DNA from: Galerina marginata
Taxonomy: Eukaryota; Basidiomycota; Agaricomycetes; Agaricales; Galerinaceae
Direction: 5' to 3'
Assembly (NCBI GenBank): GCA_023014335.1
Contig: JAECYW010000004.1
Coordinates: forward strand, 2,046,001 to 2,110,000
DNA: 64,000 nucleotides
Part shown: positions 44,407 to 56,971 of the stretch, one piece after another
Position numbering within the stretch: position 1 is the stretch's first letter
How the letters are laid out: every line of letters begins with the position of its first letter
Notes under the pieces: generated by a model
Database searches by the model: none
What the model was told of the DNA's origin: nothing
The model's input: the letters and a program-made list of their open reading frames with translations, nothing else
Made by a program: the position numbers and the translations under genes

Positions 44407-46663
44407 ATGGCGAGTGATCCAAACCCGCTCTGTCTGGCGTACTACTGCTCTGGCCACGGTAAGATCAACCTTGCTTGCTGGCATCTCCGACTTCTTGACC
44501 CAACTTCCAGGATACGGACATGCGACACGGGTGTCTGCATTTGCGAGATATCTCCTGAGCGGGAAGGAAGAAGAGGCACGGCCTATCATTTACATCGTCT
44601 CCTCCGCACCAAAGCATGTTTTCTCCGATAGCATTGCCTGCGGTGCTCGATATCGCTATGCAGAGATCGATCCGGTCATTGTTCAGCCTTTAGCGTGAGT
44701 TTACGCCGCCCCATGCCCTCCCATATCTCAGTCCCTTGCACCAGATACCGCGTCGACCGCCGGAAGAGTGTTGAAGTCCTCAAGAAATTCCTGGACAAGA
44801 AGGATGAGCTGCTGGATAGAGAAAAGAACTGGCTTCTTCAGATTAAAGCTCATAGCGTTTTGAGCGATGCGGCTTTCCTTGGATGGTGCGCCCCTGGCCT
44901 CTTTATAATCAAAGTTTTCCTCACCTCTTCCCAGTTTGGCAGCACAGGCGGCTGGGCTGCCTTCGGTGCTCATCACCAACTTCTCATTCGACTCGGTATA
45001 TTCATATCTATCCACGCCCTTGCTGGATGAAACCCCACCGCCACAGCATGTCATATCTCATGCAGATGCTGCGCCGAGTATATTGGACATGGTTCCAGAT
45101 GTTCCCATTCCTCATGCTGAACTTTCGCCCCTTGTAAAACAGATTCACGCCGGGTATCGTTGCGCGGACCTCCTTGTCAGACTACCTGGTCATATTCCCA
45201 TTCCTTCCTTCTGCCTAAACCCGCCACTCCCTTCATACCAATGGCTTGATATGCAGACACGAAGATTTCGGGCTGACATCATGCATGACCTCACCATGCC
45301 CTGTGGTCAACGCCTACTTCACCCGAGTTTGCCGTTCTCTGGGCCGGACTTCCCACTCAAAACGGTGAAGCGGTCGGTTTTACAGGCGCCTTTGCTCGTA
45401 AGGCCCCCGAGCTCGAAGTCATCTGTGTATACTCCTGAAGGCAGATCGATCCTGCTGTCTTCAATTGGGATTCCGCCTCACCTGCACGACCCGCTCACGA
45501 CGAAAATTCTTATTGTCTCTTTTGGAGGACAAGTATTTCGCCGACCAGCCTCAAGTCCGAGTCGACCGTCAAGTAGGGCTCACAGTCGGAATGTTAGTCG
45601 GGAAAATCTTGTCGATATGGGCGAAAAGGCTAAAGCTTTAGAGCACCGCCTTGACCACGCGCTCAAGTCAAGAAATGAACTAGGCACGGAAAGCCCCAAT
45701 AGCAACCAGATTTTCCAAGACAGTATACCTAAACCTAGTCATTTTGACTTGCATATTCCATCCGTTTCCCATTCCAATGGCAAGCTACTCGACTCAAGTC
45801 CAGTCACTCCCATTACTCCTGCTGTATCTCGCCTGGCTACTCCCTGCCATATCTGGATCCCCGGGGCACCGCCAGCAACTAAGCCACTTCCGACTCCTTC
45901 ATTCCAGCCTTCGTCTATGGTTATACCCACCGTGAACACCATTCCACCAACGCCTAATGTGGTTGATGGGTTCTATGGCTTGGATGAAGAGGCCCCTCGA
46001 TTGCTCCCCGACGAATCTTGGATTGCGGTCGTCTGTGGAGTGTCGAAAGAACAGTGGAATAGCCAAAGCCAAGATGAGGACTCGGAATTGCCTGAGGGAT
46101 TCTACGTCGCCCCAAGGGATGTTTACATGCCTGACCTCACAGCGGTAGGCGATATCCTGTTAGGGAAATTGGTACGTCATTTTGTCGACGCTTTTGCTTG
46201 GCGGGCGCTTTTGGTGGCGCCTTGGCAAGTCATCATATGGGTCCAGAGCTGATGCTGAGCTTACACACAGGGATATGGAACGGTATCGGAGTGTGTGGAC
46301 GCATGTACACCTTTTGTTTATGGTTCTCCATCCGTTACTTTTTTTGAAGTCGTAAAAATTAATTACCTTTTAGTATCACGCCCGCTCTTTATCGAGGAGC
46401 ATGGGCTACGCTTATTATTGGATCAAGAAGGCGTAGGTGTCGAGCTTTCACGGCAATCATATGAAGCAGGGGACTGGGCCTCCGCTGTCACCGAAGCTTT
46501 AGCCAAGGGAAAGGATACAAAGGAGAAGAAACGATCGGATATGGATAATGGGATTGGCGTAGATAAGAGAGAGGAGGAAGGGAGGGACCTCGCCGGAACG
46601 GTGACGGAATGGGTTAGAGCCTGGTGGAAAGCAGGGGAACCGGTGAACGATACGACTCTTTGA
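44407..46663 (+). CDS. Glycosyltransferase-like protein related to the N-terminal half of L-arabinokinase
   Basis: Six exons: 44407-44458, 44511-44694, 44745-44885, 44935-46171, 46271-46322, 46374-46663; 651 residues. The start LAYYCSGHGYGHATRVSAF is the glycine-rich opening of the GT-B-like domain that precedes the sugar-kinase domain in plant L-arabinokinase. Further family text: KNWLLQIKAHSVLSD, AAQAAGLPSVLITNFSFD, ILIVSFGGQV and KLGYGTVSECVDACTPFV, the last typical of a nucleotide-sugar-binding C-terminal lobe. A Ser/Pro-rich insertion (about 380-520) splits the second lobe. No GHMP kinase domain follows, so the sugar-kinase activity is absent here. Substrate unknown. Confidence 0.8.
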
Positions 46664-47043
46664 CGGACGATACGGGACAATTTTAGACAACCTTCCAACA
46701 ACCTTCACAGACTTTCATTAGATAACTCGGAGGACATTCCCAGATTAGCATGGACTCGGATGTGTGTATTTTAGTATGTAGTTTGTAATCACTATCGCTG
46801 TTTAGTTGTAACTACCCACTGCTGGTATAACTAAGGTGGTCTCTGACTCTGCTCTACAATTTCTGAGCGCCTGCCTCTTTAGCTCAGTTTCGCGTTCTTG
46901 GCAGAAGGCTCACGTGGTAACTTGAAGTTATGTCACGCCCCTCCGTGAAGCGGGGCGAATTGCCGCATTCCAGTTCTTCACCGATCCTTGTATGACCTCC
47001 CCTGCCTTTCGTTTTACCACTAATCACCTCTCAACCTTTGACT
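46664..47043. other. Intergenic
   Basis: 3' flank of the glycosyltransferase-like gene and upstream region of the transporter. A tRNA-like half (TAGCTCAGTTTCG near 46880) lacks a T arm and is not called. Confidence 0.5.
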
Positions 47044-49964
47044 ATGACCTCTCCTCCTTCACAGCCGTTGAACATCAAGTCTAACAACAGACTAGCACCC
47101 AACGATTCTGAAGGACAGCCCGGCTCATTCCCAGCTTCCTATGGGACGCCTGACTTCCGCGCTCTTCGTGCTCAGTACGCTGGAACTCCACCGCTTCCAA
47201 ACATCCCACCAAGAGGCACTGGGACGCCGACTCCTCGAGGTGCTTCATCCTCTGTATCTCTCATACCAACAGCCGAACCATCGCCTCTCAGGCCAACACA
47301 AGCAATTGGTGGTCTCTCGGCTACCCGGCAAGCTGTGGGAACCCCTTCTGGCACCTCCACACCAGCACCCATCGTAGACCTGGATGACCTACCGGACGAA
47401 GAGAGGGTCAAGGTTTTAGAACGACATCTTGTGCCGAAGGAATTGCGGACGAAGGCGTCTTCCCCTGCAGTTGCCGTCACTGAAGGCCAACCAAAATCGG
47501 CTACAGGGTCCGTTCTGGACGTGCCGACGAGCTCTGACTCTGATGCGACGCGTTCGAGGCGCTCGTCCTCTGGAACAGCCCAACACGCGCAGAGGGAGGA
47601 CTCAGAGCCATTTCCTATTCCTTACGATGCGCACGGCGCGGACGTGACGTAAGTTACCACTTTCCCCATAATTATTGTAGTTCAAGTGTACTGAATATCC
47701 CGAATAGCCACGATATCTACAAGTGGCACACAGACCAACGACGACAAGGTGCTAGAGGACGTGCAGCGTCATATGCCGGCCCAAGCCAACCGCCCCCGCC
47801 AGCATTTCAGCATATCCATGAACCTGGCGGATTTAGGCGCAATTACGTATTGCTACGTGCCGACGAACAGGGCGAGGAAGAACCCCAGATTTTGAATAAT
47901 TTCATCGATTTCTTGCTGCTGTTCGGTCACTTTGTGAGCGTTTACTCCATTAGCCCATCATAATTGAGCCCCACTGACACGAGTTCTCTAGGCAGGTGAA
48001 GACTTGGAAGAAGAGGACGATGATGACAAGGAAGACGAGGAGACAGCTGATCTTCCTTCGGATTTGGTCATTGGCACAGGATTGCCCGATGTCAACGAAA
48101 CAACTGCGTTGTTGGAGTCGCCCAGCGTTTCAAGGTCAAGGTCGAGGAGTAGGCGCCGAAAGAACTCGGTTTCGAGGCAAGGCACAGCTACTGTTACACA
48201 GGCAGTCCTTATGGTATGTCCTGGCTCGTTCATGTTCGATTTCTAACTCACGTTTTCAAAAAGTTACTAAAATCATTTGTTGGAACGGGTGTTCTATTTT
48301 TGGGCAGAGCGTATGTCCCGTCGCCTTTGATGTTCCGTCCGCATGTTCTCACGAAATTACCAGTTTCTTCAACGGAGGCCTTCTCTTCTCTGCTCTCACT
48401 TTTACTTTCATTGCTCTCATATCATTGTATTCTTTTCTGCTTTTGGTCAAGACCAAATTTGTGGTTTCTGGAAGCTTTGGAGGTGGGTACAACAATATTT
48501 TTTTCCTGTTAAGGTCTCATAAGCTGCGTCAGATATTGGTGGTACACTCTACGGACCATGGATGCGCTATCTTATCCTAGGCTCCATTGTGGTCTCCCAA
48601 ATGGGTTTCGTTGCGGCTTATACCATTTTCGTCGCTGAAAATCTCCAGGTACGGCATAAAGTCATCTTGGTGTAATCTGATACTTACAAAATTATTAGGC
48701 TTTCGTGTTAGGCGTGACGAATTGCGTGAAGCTTATTCCGGTGCAATACTTCATTCTTGTGCAATTGGTCGTCTTCCTTCCCCTCGTCTTGATCCGCGAC
48801 TTGGCGAAATTGAGTTCAACTGCCCTGTTGGCGGATGCTTTCATCCTTGCTGGGCTGGTGTATATTTTCGGAAGCGAGATATCCATTATAGCGGACCGAG
48901 GCATCGCGGACGTAAAGCTGTTCAATCCAAGAGACTTCCCGCTGTTTGTTGGGTGAGCTTCCTGTTTTTGCTCTACCATTCGCATACAGATCTGATCTGG
49001 TTGTTATTATCTCAGAACCGCAGTATTCTCTTTCGAGGGCATTGGCTTGGTAAGGCGGAGAGGATCCTATCGTGTTTGTCATACTCATATGAAGGCTTGA
49101 CTAGGTTATCCCTATCACCGACGCGATGCGAGAGCCTCACAAGTTCCCTAAGGCCCTTTCAGGTGTTATGATCTTCCTTCTCCGTAAGGCTTCGCTTCCT
49201 AATCTCCAGAGATGAAGTAGACTAACTCGTTATCCAGTGCTCTTCGGCGGCGCTGGCATGCTCGCTTATCTTACATTCGGATCAGAGATCCAGACGGTCG
49301 TTCTCGTCAACCTAGATTCTCACAGCAAAATGGTCCAATCTGTGCGTCGTCATTTCTGGCACCTCACCTTGAGTAACCTTCAAGTCTGACGTGAATCTGC
49401 CCAGGTACAATTCATCTACGCTCTTGCTATCCTGCTCTCCGTTCCTCTCCAACTCTTCCCAGCCATCAGGATATTAGAAAATGGACTCTTCACACGTAGT
49501 GGCAAGGCCGACACACGCGTAAAATGGTTGAAAAACATGTTCAGATTCTCCATGGTGTTCGTGTGCACTGCCATCAGCTGGATTGGAGCTGCAGACCTCG
49601 ACAAGTTTGTCGCATTCGTCGGGTGCTTCGCTTGGTAAGCCCCACCATTTTCTGATCTATGGTACACGAGTCAATTTATTGATTGGGTCTTGGACAAAGT
49701 GTGCCACTTTGTTACGTATACCCAGCCATGCTTCACTACAAGGCATGCTCTCGAACACGCAAAGAAAAGGTCGCGGATATTGCTTTGATTATATTTGGCT
49801 TGATTGCTGCTGCGTACACTACCACGCAGACGGTGAAGGTTCGTTTTTCGTTTCTACGACGTTATCTGCTGTACCTAATAATTTTTACGCATTGGTAGTT
49901 AATACTAGAGCCTAATCCGGTTGAGGGTTCTCCCTACGGAAACTGCGAAGCTGGGCAGACGTGA
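47044..49964 (+). CDS. Vacuolar amino-acid transporter, AVT3/AVT4 type
   Basis: Thirteen exons: 47044-47648, 47708-47933, 47992-48213, 48264-48310, 48364-48482, 48533-48648, 48699-48952, 49016-49049, 49105-49183, 49238-49341, 49405-49634, 49700-49838, 49899-49964; 746 residues. A long cytosolic disordered N-terminus (about 350 residues, with an acidic EDLEEEDDDDKEDEE run) precedes about eleven hydrophobic segments. Family text: LLKSFVGTGVLFLGRAF, NGGLLFSALTF, VFSFEGIGLVIPI and AMREPHKFPKAL. Yeast Avt3/4 export neutral and basic amino acids from the vacuole; the long N-terminus fits that subgroup. The ATG at 47044 follows an in-frame TTG only. Convergent with the AhpC-domain gene. Confidence 0.92.
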
Positions 49965-50261
49965 TTATATGCATCACTCACAATACAGAGAGTTAGACTT
50001 ACACTGGAAGCTGCTTTACCATCGGTTTCGGACCACCATGCATTTATTACTTTTTTCATTCATTGCATCGATTGCTTACAATAATCATTCATTCATGTGG
50101 AATATTACAGGTCGGTGTGCACAATAAAAACGGGTGTGGGTTGTTTATCGACCAAGATACATACCAGAGCGCGCTGTGTGATGTGGGGGCAAGAATTATT
50201 ACAGGCTAAAATAACTTAACTAAAGAAAGGTAGGTGTGGATACGCAAATGTCCGTCATAAC

Positions 50262-53200
50262 TTATGATGTCTTGTGGTCTCTGTCCATAAATATGTAGGT
50301 GCCTCCATTCAAGGGCATGACCTTGGCGGAGGGTGTGCTGTAGGTGCTAGCGGAATCCGTCATCGACTCGAACGACCTCCTTGCTGGCCTAACCATCGTC
50401 TGGTCCAGGTCCTCATCCAATTCCTCCTCGACATCGTCCATCTTTCCAACGACCTCCAAGTCCGACATCGGCTCCCAGTAACTCTCCTGTGTGCTCGGCC
50501 AGCGTGGCTTCTCCTGAGCCGAGTCTCCATCCACCGAAGTCACATCGGCATTTAACACTTGCGCCGTATAACTCTGCGCACTAACCGCTCGTCCCATCAT
50601 ACCACGTCGGATATCCTTCTTTTCCCGCAATCGCTCGATGCTTAGCTGCCTCTCCTCCATCCAACTCTCCTCTTCCTCGCGGGACATCATCCCGGCAAAC
50701 ATGCCCATGGAAAAGCGCCTCGACTGTCTCCTCAACTGATCGCCATCGGCAATAACGGCGCCAGCAGCGCTAAAGCTGACTGTAGCTATCGGCGCTCTGC
50801 TTGATAGGCTCGCTGTACGGCCCCGAAGTGACCCTTTGAGGCTCTTGAGGCTGGAGAGTCGTTTTCGCGGTGGATTGGGCTGCAGAGACGCAGCGAGTTG
50901 CCCTCCTGCAGATAACGCTTGCGCAGGCGTTGCACGAAGATCTTGCTTTTCATCATGACGCGACACGTCATCTGCATTGACGTCGATGCCAGCTGCAGCG
51001 AGCACGTCTTCAATCGGGGCATGCCCTTTGGTGTTCTGCATCCGATGGGCGAACGAGCATGTCAATCTAGGTGGTCCAGTTTATAATTGAATATCAATGA
51101 TGAAGAATAAAAAAGAGTTTATAATCTCACCCAGGACCGAAGATGAATTCCCCGCCAAGCTGGCCGATGTCACCACCCTTCTCCCATACAGGCATGCCGA
51201 CTTTGATAGCGCGCACGATGACCATGGCTATCCCACCCATCAACCCATGTTTGACATACCCTCCGAATTTGCCCCCAGTATTCTCTTCTTGACTCGCGGG
51301 AAGTCCAATACCAGCAGAGGGAGACCCAATCACTGGCACCTGTTTCTCGAATCGTTTTTGCTGATAGTGGCGTTGCTGCTGCTGCTGAATGTGGTTGTGG
51401 TTGTGATCGCGTTCATAGTGACCACCGTCCCTGCCCATACCCAGCGCCTTATATATGGCCAATTCCGGATCCGTGTACACCTTGAACGGCAGACCGAACA
51501 TTTGCTTGTACTTGTGGATCATCCCATACGAACCGTTGCTTATTACCACGAAGTTAACCAGCCGCGCCTTAAGATCCTGCGCGTCCTTGTCGTCACCTAC
51601 CGGCCAGGCAGAGAGCATCTCTGGTCGCACAATGGACTTAAGGGACATCATGTAGTCTTGGCAGAGCGGACACCAGAAATGGCGGATGAAGACGACGATA
51701 GTGCGGGTGGTCGCGAAGAGGGAACCGAAGGAAACAGGTATTCCATCTTCGCCAGTTATCTGCAAGGACGCAGCCTCTGTGATCTGGGGTGAGGTGGGTA
51801 TGGCCCATTCTGTTGGAAATGAATCCGAGACGGGAATGGGACGTGGGGTTGCCCGTGTGGATGGCAGAATGGCGTCACGGTTGCTGCTGCAGCAACTGGA
51901 TTCACTGTGGCGCACATCGACGATTTTGGGTGCTTCCGTACCCTGCAAGGGAGGATGTGGAGCAGGCCGCGGACAGGTGTATGACCCGTCTTCCTCGTCC
52001 GTGGGGTTGGAAGCGAAAGAAGGGGTGGCGATAGAAACTTCCACTATGGAGGTGTTCGAGATTGAGCGCATGCTCGGTCGGTCGGGAGATAGAGATGGCG
52101 CGGAGGAAATCCTACTCTTTGGTCCAATTCTATGTTCCTGCTGCTGCTTGTTTCCGGTGAAAGTGCTGGGAAGAGGAACACTCAGGGAGCGAAGGATGGG
52201 CGCGCAGCGGCTCTTTTTAGCTTTGTCCAATGACCTGGACTGGCCATCCGAAGAATATCTCGGCTCACTAAGCTTGAAGTGACGATCAGCATAGGAATCA
52301 TGTTTATCAGTCAACTTTCTGATGGTCAAGTGGTTTAGGTGCGACCGGGAGAACTTTGAACTGTTCTTAGGTCTCTTTTCCAGGTTCATTTCCTGTTCTG
52401 CACCTAAAGATAACGCTTTTCCCATCAGAGTCTGGCAAAAAGAGTAGGAACGGACTGACCGCCGTCGAAGTCCGTATTCGCAGTCGCATTGTTCGCTCCT
52501 GTGATGGGGACGCGACCGCGATTATTTTTGGAATTCCAAATGACGGTTGACTGGACAGCCCGCGGTGCTGATATGGCAGACTTGGACACGCGACGGAACT
52601 CAGTTGCCCTAGTGCGTTCACCAGTGGTCCCGTTTGCCGTAGACACTGTGATCGCCCTGCCGCCATCGCCCACGCCGATCAAGGAACCCGTCTTCTTTGG
52701 TAGAAAGAAGCTTGCAAAACGCTTATGCGACTTTACTGTTTGCTCTGGAGTTGGACTCAGGCCTAGGCTAGGCGCTGTAGTTGGTCTGGGATAAGCCATG
52801 GTTGGTCTGGGATAAGCATCGGGCATTATTGGCATGGGTTCGAGATGTCGTTGGAGATGGGGATGGGTGATTTTAGGTGATGCTATCTTGAGCGATGACA
52901 TGATAGACGCGTTATCGTCGGCTTCGCTGTCTGTCCCGCTGCCGGCACTGTGTATAAAATCAGCACCAGTGCGGAGTTGAGGGGACTGCGCGCGTCGGTT
53001 GTTCGGCGACCATGGCCGCTGCGACTCGGGTGAGGCGAGATTTATATACGTCTGCGGTGCAGGAGGGTTTGGAATTCGCGGGAATGCCTGCAAAGTACCT
53101 ACGGCATTTATTCGCGAATAAGGTATATAGTGGCTTGTTTTAGAGTTTGGCTTGTGTTTTGATTTATTAATAAGCCCAGTGGGTGACTCTGGCGGAGAGA

Positions 53201-53534
53201 ACGCTCTGGTTTCAGATTTTCCATGGGTAGCAAGGCTGCTCGTTGGAGATGAGTCTAAGTACGGATTTGAGGGCGTGCGTTCGGCGAGATTGTTCAGCGT
53301 GTCTTGGCTTCCATACGGGTCCGAGTATGGGGGCAGGGGAGAGCGAGCAGTACCACCTTGCAAGGCGCTTTGTGTCCTGTTACGGAGAACCCAGAGTGGC
53401 GCAAAAGGGTCCAAAGGGTCTGGTGAAGGGTATCGTTCGGAGGGGTCGACGGCTGGAGGTGGTTTACGTGGTATACGGCGGGCGTTAATGGCGTGGGGCG
53501 CCTTGATGTCCGGAAAGGACGACAAAGCAATCAT
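50262..53534 (-). CDS. Large disordered protein with an AhpC/TSA-like thioredoxin-fold domain
   Basis: Three exons: 53534-52460, 52403-51131, 51066-50262; 1050 residues. Residues 1 to about 570 are Pro/Ser-rich and disordered. A thioredoxin-like domain follows (about 580-790): PVSFGSLFATTRTIVVFIRH, then FWCPLC with a CxxC (Cys603, Cys606), VVISNGSYGMIHKYKQMFGL, KVYTDPELAIYKALGMG. A His/Gln run (HNHNHIQQQQQ) sits inside it, then GGYVKHGLMGGIAMVIVRA and LGGEFIFGPG, the usual end of the AhpC-TSA_2 (PRXL2-like) fold. The C-terminal 260 residues are charged and Ser-rich. The domain suggests a redox role; the flanks suggest regulation by phosphorylation or partners. That is inference. Confidence 0.85.
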
Positions 53535-54307
53535 AACGAACGAAAAGAGGGAAAAAAGAACGACAGAGCAATAAATAGCAGGTGCAAGGGACTCAGGCGA
53601 CCGTGGTCATTATATGGGGACTAGTTATAAGTAAGAAACAAAGTCGAAAAAGCCTGTCTGTCGTGAGGCTGACATGCCCGACACGTGTATCTACTTCCCT
53701 CCCTTCGATTTCTGCTTTCAGTACGCCCGCCGCCAGCTTCTCGACCACCTTTGTCAGGTAGCCAGCCATTTTGACTCGCACCTTCCATTGACTCGTGTCA
53801 GACAGCAGGCTTTACGTTATAGAAAGCGTGAAACGGCGTTGTGATTGGAAGACGCGTCGGGCGATATTTCCACATCCATGTAGTTCTTCGCATGAGTATA
53901 CTGCTTGGCGAATCAGCTTCATCTCTTTCCAGAGGACATTTTCCTAACAGGCAGACCTCTAAGCCACGATGACAACGCGTGGACTTGACAGAAAACATAG
54001 TAGCAAGCAACACTAAGAGTCAACGAGCTATCGAAATAGCCGCCCGCGATACATTATATCTACACCGCAGCTCCGGACTGATATCATAGTCATGACGGAG
54101 GCAAAAATTTGAACTCCCAAAATAAGTTCTGGCTATTTTTAGCCCACCGCCCCAGTTTCTCCATATGCCATCATCGGTCCAGCCTAAAAGTTCGTCATTT
54201 GCGTCATATATCCCTTTCATTTCTCTGGTGCCCACATATAAAAGGCTCCCTCGTCTGGTCTCTTACCTTTACCACCGATTTTGCTGCATACCATTTGAGA
54301 TTACACA
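53535..54307. promoter_or_regulatory. Divergent intergenic region with a TATA box
   Basis: Lies between the AhpC-domain gene and the HNP-motif gene. A perfect TATAAAA at 54237-54243 stands 65-71 bases before the ATG of the rightward gene, a good position for a strongly or inducibly expressed gene. No other element is clear. Confidence 0.6.
54237..54243 (+). promoter_or_regulatory. TATA box of the HNP-motif gene
   Basis: TATAAAA, 65-71 bases upstream of the ATG at 54308. Perfect consensus and typical spacing. Confidence 0.6.
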
Positions 54308-55661
54308 ATGACCACCACCCCACAAAACCTCTCCGCAATGCACGCCTCCTCTGGAGACGCCAAACCTGCGGCACCTTCAAGTGCTTCCAATACTTCTGGC
54401 CCTGCTGATACCAACACATCGGCCCCTCCGTCTAATGGAGGCTCTGACTATCCAGAGCAGCTGCATGCTGGCAAGGTCGGATACGGCCCTAACTACCGTG
54501 CAGGCCCTGTACGTTCTCTCTGCAACTAGGCTCTATACTAGATGCTGACGCCGTATGAAAAAACAGTCACTTGAAGACAAGATACAAGGATTGAAGGAAG
54601 AGCTTAAGGGAAAGGTCACTCATAATCCTGACCTCGTCCAGCACGGCCGCGAAGTCATGAGCGGCGAGGAGAAGAAAAAGAAACTGACCGGCGAGGTATG
54701 TCTGGCTCTTGGATTATTCCATAAGTTTTTCTCAGGTATTGACTTGATCACATTGCAGGACGAACCTTCTCCTTTCCAAACAGAAGATAAATCAGAGTCT
54801 CAAGACAAACCTGCGAGCAAGACATCGACGTCGACGTCCGGAACCCAACTCCATTCCCAGGACCAAGATCAGTTTAAAGACCCGCATCAGGAGTCAGAAA
54901 CCACCCAAACCCACACCCATTCGCAATCGCAAGCAAGCCAAAACCCTTTCCGAGGCTCTCAGTCACAAACGGACAACGAACGCGGCATTACTGCTCCGCA
55001 GACTCAGACTCAGACCCACTTCCAGACCCCGTCCACCGAGGCGTCGGGCAACTCTGGAGCGATCCCACAGACTCAAACTCATTCGCAACATCCCAATGAA
55101 CATATTCGTTATGGCTTAGCAGCCGCTCGGAACCATGGCCAATCGCAGACCCCTCAAACCCAGGGATCGACTCGGGTCCACTCTGATACTGCTCCTCAGG
55201 CTCAAGATAACTTCCAGACCAATGATAATCACGTTCAAACTGAATCGCCAGCGCCTGGGTTTGACAGAAATTCTCAAACTCTGACTGAAAATCGAGGTGA
55301 TATTCAGGACGGCCAACTCTCTGGTTCTGGCGCCCGTCGTGATGGCGCTGCGCATTTACAATCCCATTTCGAGACTCGTCAGTCGGAGGCGCCGACCCGG
55401 TCCCAGGGCGACTTCCAGACCCAGCAGACCGACAAGCACATGCAGACCCCGGCGCAAACCCACGCTCAGCCCGACCTTGGGTCCAGCGGACCTCCCAAAG
55501 CTACCCCAGGAGGAATGGCAGTTAACCAAGGCTATGGGAAAGGCGCAATGGAGCAGGCGGCGACGGTCGCTCCAGAGGGTACTCGTGAGGCCGAAATGCA
55601 AAGGAAGGGCAACAACATCGACTTCGCTGGAAGGCCCGTCGACGTTCAACCGCGTCAGTAA
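54308..55661 (+). CDS. Gln/Thr/His-rich protein with a conserved HNP helix, unknown function
   Basis: Three exons: 54308-54508, 54567-54695, 54759-55661; 410 residues. The N-terminus is Ser/Ala/Pro-rich and ends GKVGYGPNYRAGP. Exon 2 encodes a charged amphipathic segment, LEDKIQGLKEELKGKVTHNP and LVQHGREVMSGEEKKKK. Helices with a K-x-THNPxLVxxGR pattern occur in many basidiomycete proteins of unknown role. Exon 3 is hydrophilic and repeats QTQTH, QSQ and FQTQ motifs, ending NNIDFAGRPVDVQPRQ. No signal peptide or membrane segment. A TATA box at 54237 suggests regulated expression, and the overall composition (few hydrophobics) resembles stress-induced disordered proteins; this is inference. 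Confidence 0.75.
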
Positions 55662-56971
55662 ATTCTATCAAGACTTGTAGCTTCTGTCTGGGCTTGAAGC
55701 GAATATGTCTAAATGTACTTGTATCCTCTAGTATTCGTTTATATCTACCGTCTAGTTACCTTACATAAAACTGAATCATGTATTTACTATCCAAATGTGT
55801 TAGTTGTTTGTTATTCCCTAACCTCGTGTTATTCCATTCTATTAACATTGCAAATATTCTGCAATAAATCGCGACGGTGACCCCACACCCGTCTAAATTT
55901 GGGACTCTACATTTGCCTCAGCCTTAGCGCTAGAAACCCGCAGTTCGTCATTTGCGCCAACTTGAATGTGCGCCACAACATATGGTCAGGCGACGAGTGT
56001 AGGCTTCCATGGCCGTCATTTGGTGCGTCATATCCACCAGTGGTTCGGACACTCCTACAAATGGCCAAAGCGTCCATTTTCAACAGCCATGTTCACACCA
56101 CCCGATTCCAGCAGAGGTGAGTAGACGCGGAGTCTAAAATTGACCGATCCGATCAATTCATCTATATTTGGGCAAGGCATACACAACGGCCACGGCAATC
56201 GTTCCCGCAATGCTGTCCAGGTATACCCGTGGTATTCCCTGGTAAAGATCTCAAAAGATATCAGACGCATGCTTTCAAGAAGCTCCAGATTTTCAAAATA
56301 CTCGCTGCCCAGAGGTCATGACCCCCGATCAACCCGAAATCAGCGCGTGGTGATGTAACGCTGAGGTGGTCAACTGAGAGGTGATCTTGGAATATGAGCT
56401 CCTTTGGACTCTGGAGAACCTGATATGATGGTCGGCCTATATTTACTCGTGCTATTCTGGCGATCCGGTCCGTTTGAGCGCATGATCGCTTGCAGTGAGG
56501 CCGTCTGACACTATACTCATTAAGTAGCCAGTGCTACCGTCTTTTTGTAACTAAGGTCGATACTACTTTGTGCCGGAGGAGCCAGCTAGCATTTTATTTC
56601 ATGCGTTCGAAGTTGGCAGGCAAGCGGCATCTATAATTTGGACTTTGTGTCTAGAGCTAGAACTTAGAAGAGGGCATATAGTAGAGTCTATATAAACATC
56701 TAGAAGCGCTAGGGAGCTTCAGACCCCTTCCGTGTTTCTCAAACTGATGGTAATTTTAGAACTTACTCCAAAAGCAGCGCGAAGTCATCCATTTTTGCAT
56801 TATTTAGCCCCAAGGGTTTTGGAAGTAGTGAATGGAAGCATTATCGGAAGAAAACCCGGCGGGCGTTGGGGAGATGGGGGTTATAAAACCCCGTCGTTCT
56901 AAGATGTGGCTCTTCAGAATCTTTACGAGCTCAGTTATCCATAACAGACAGTCGAAACTACATACCCGAAT
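55662..56971. other. Long intergenic region with candidate TATA box
   Basis: About 1.3 kb without a supported gene. TATAAAA at 56882-56888 lies 84-90 bases before the ATG of the secreted-protein gene and is its likely TATA box; another TATATAAA at 56689-56696 is too far to assign. No repeats seen. Confidence 0.55.
56882..56888 (+). promoter_or_regulatory. TATA box of the secreted-protein gene
   Basis: TATAAAA, 84-90 bases upstream of the ATG at 56972. Confidence 0.5.

Noticed and set aside
46866..46940. tRNA-like half with TAGCTCAGTTTCG near 46880
   Set aside because: No matching T arm, anticodon stem or acceptor pairing could be drawn over 72-90 bases.
51686..52282. 198-codon plus-strand frame in the AhpC-domain gene
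   Set aside because: Antisense shadow without family features.
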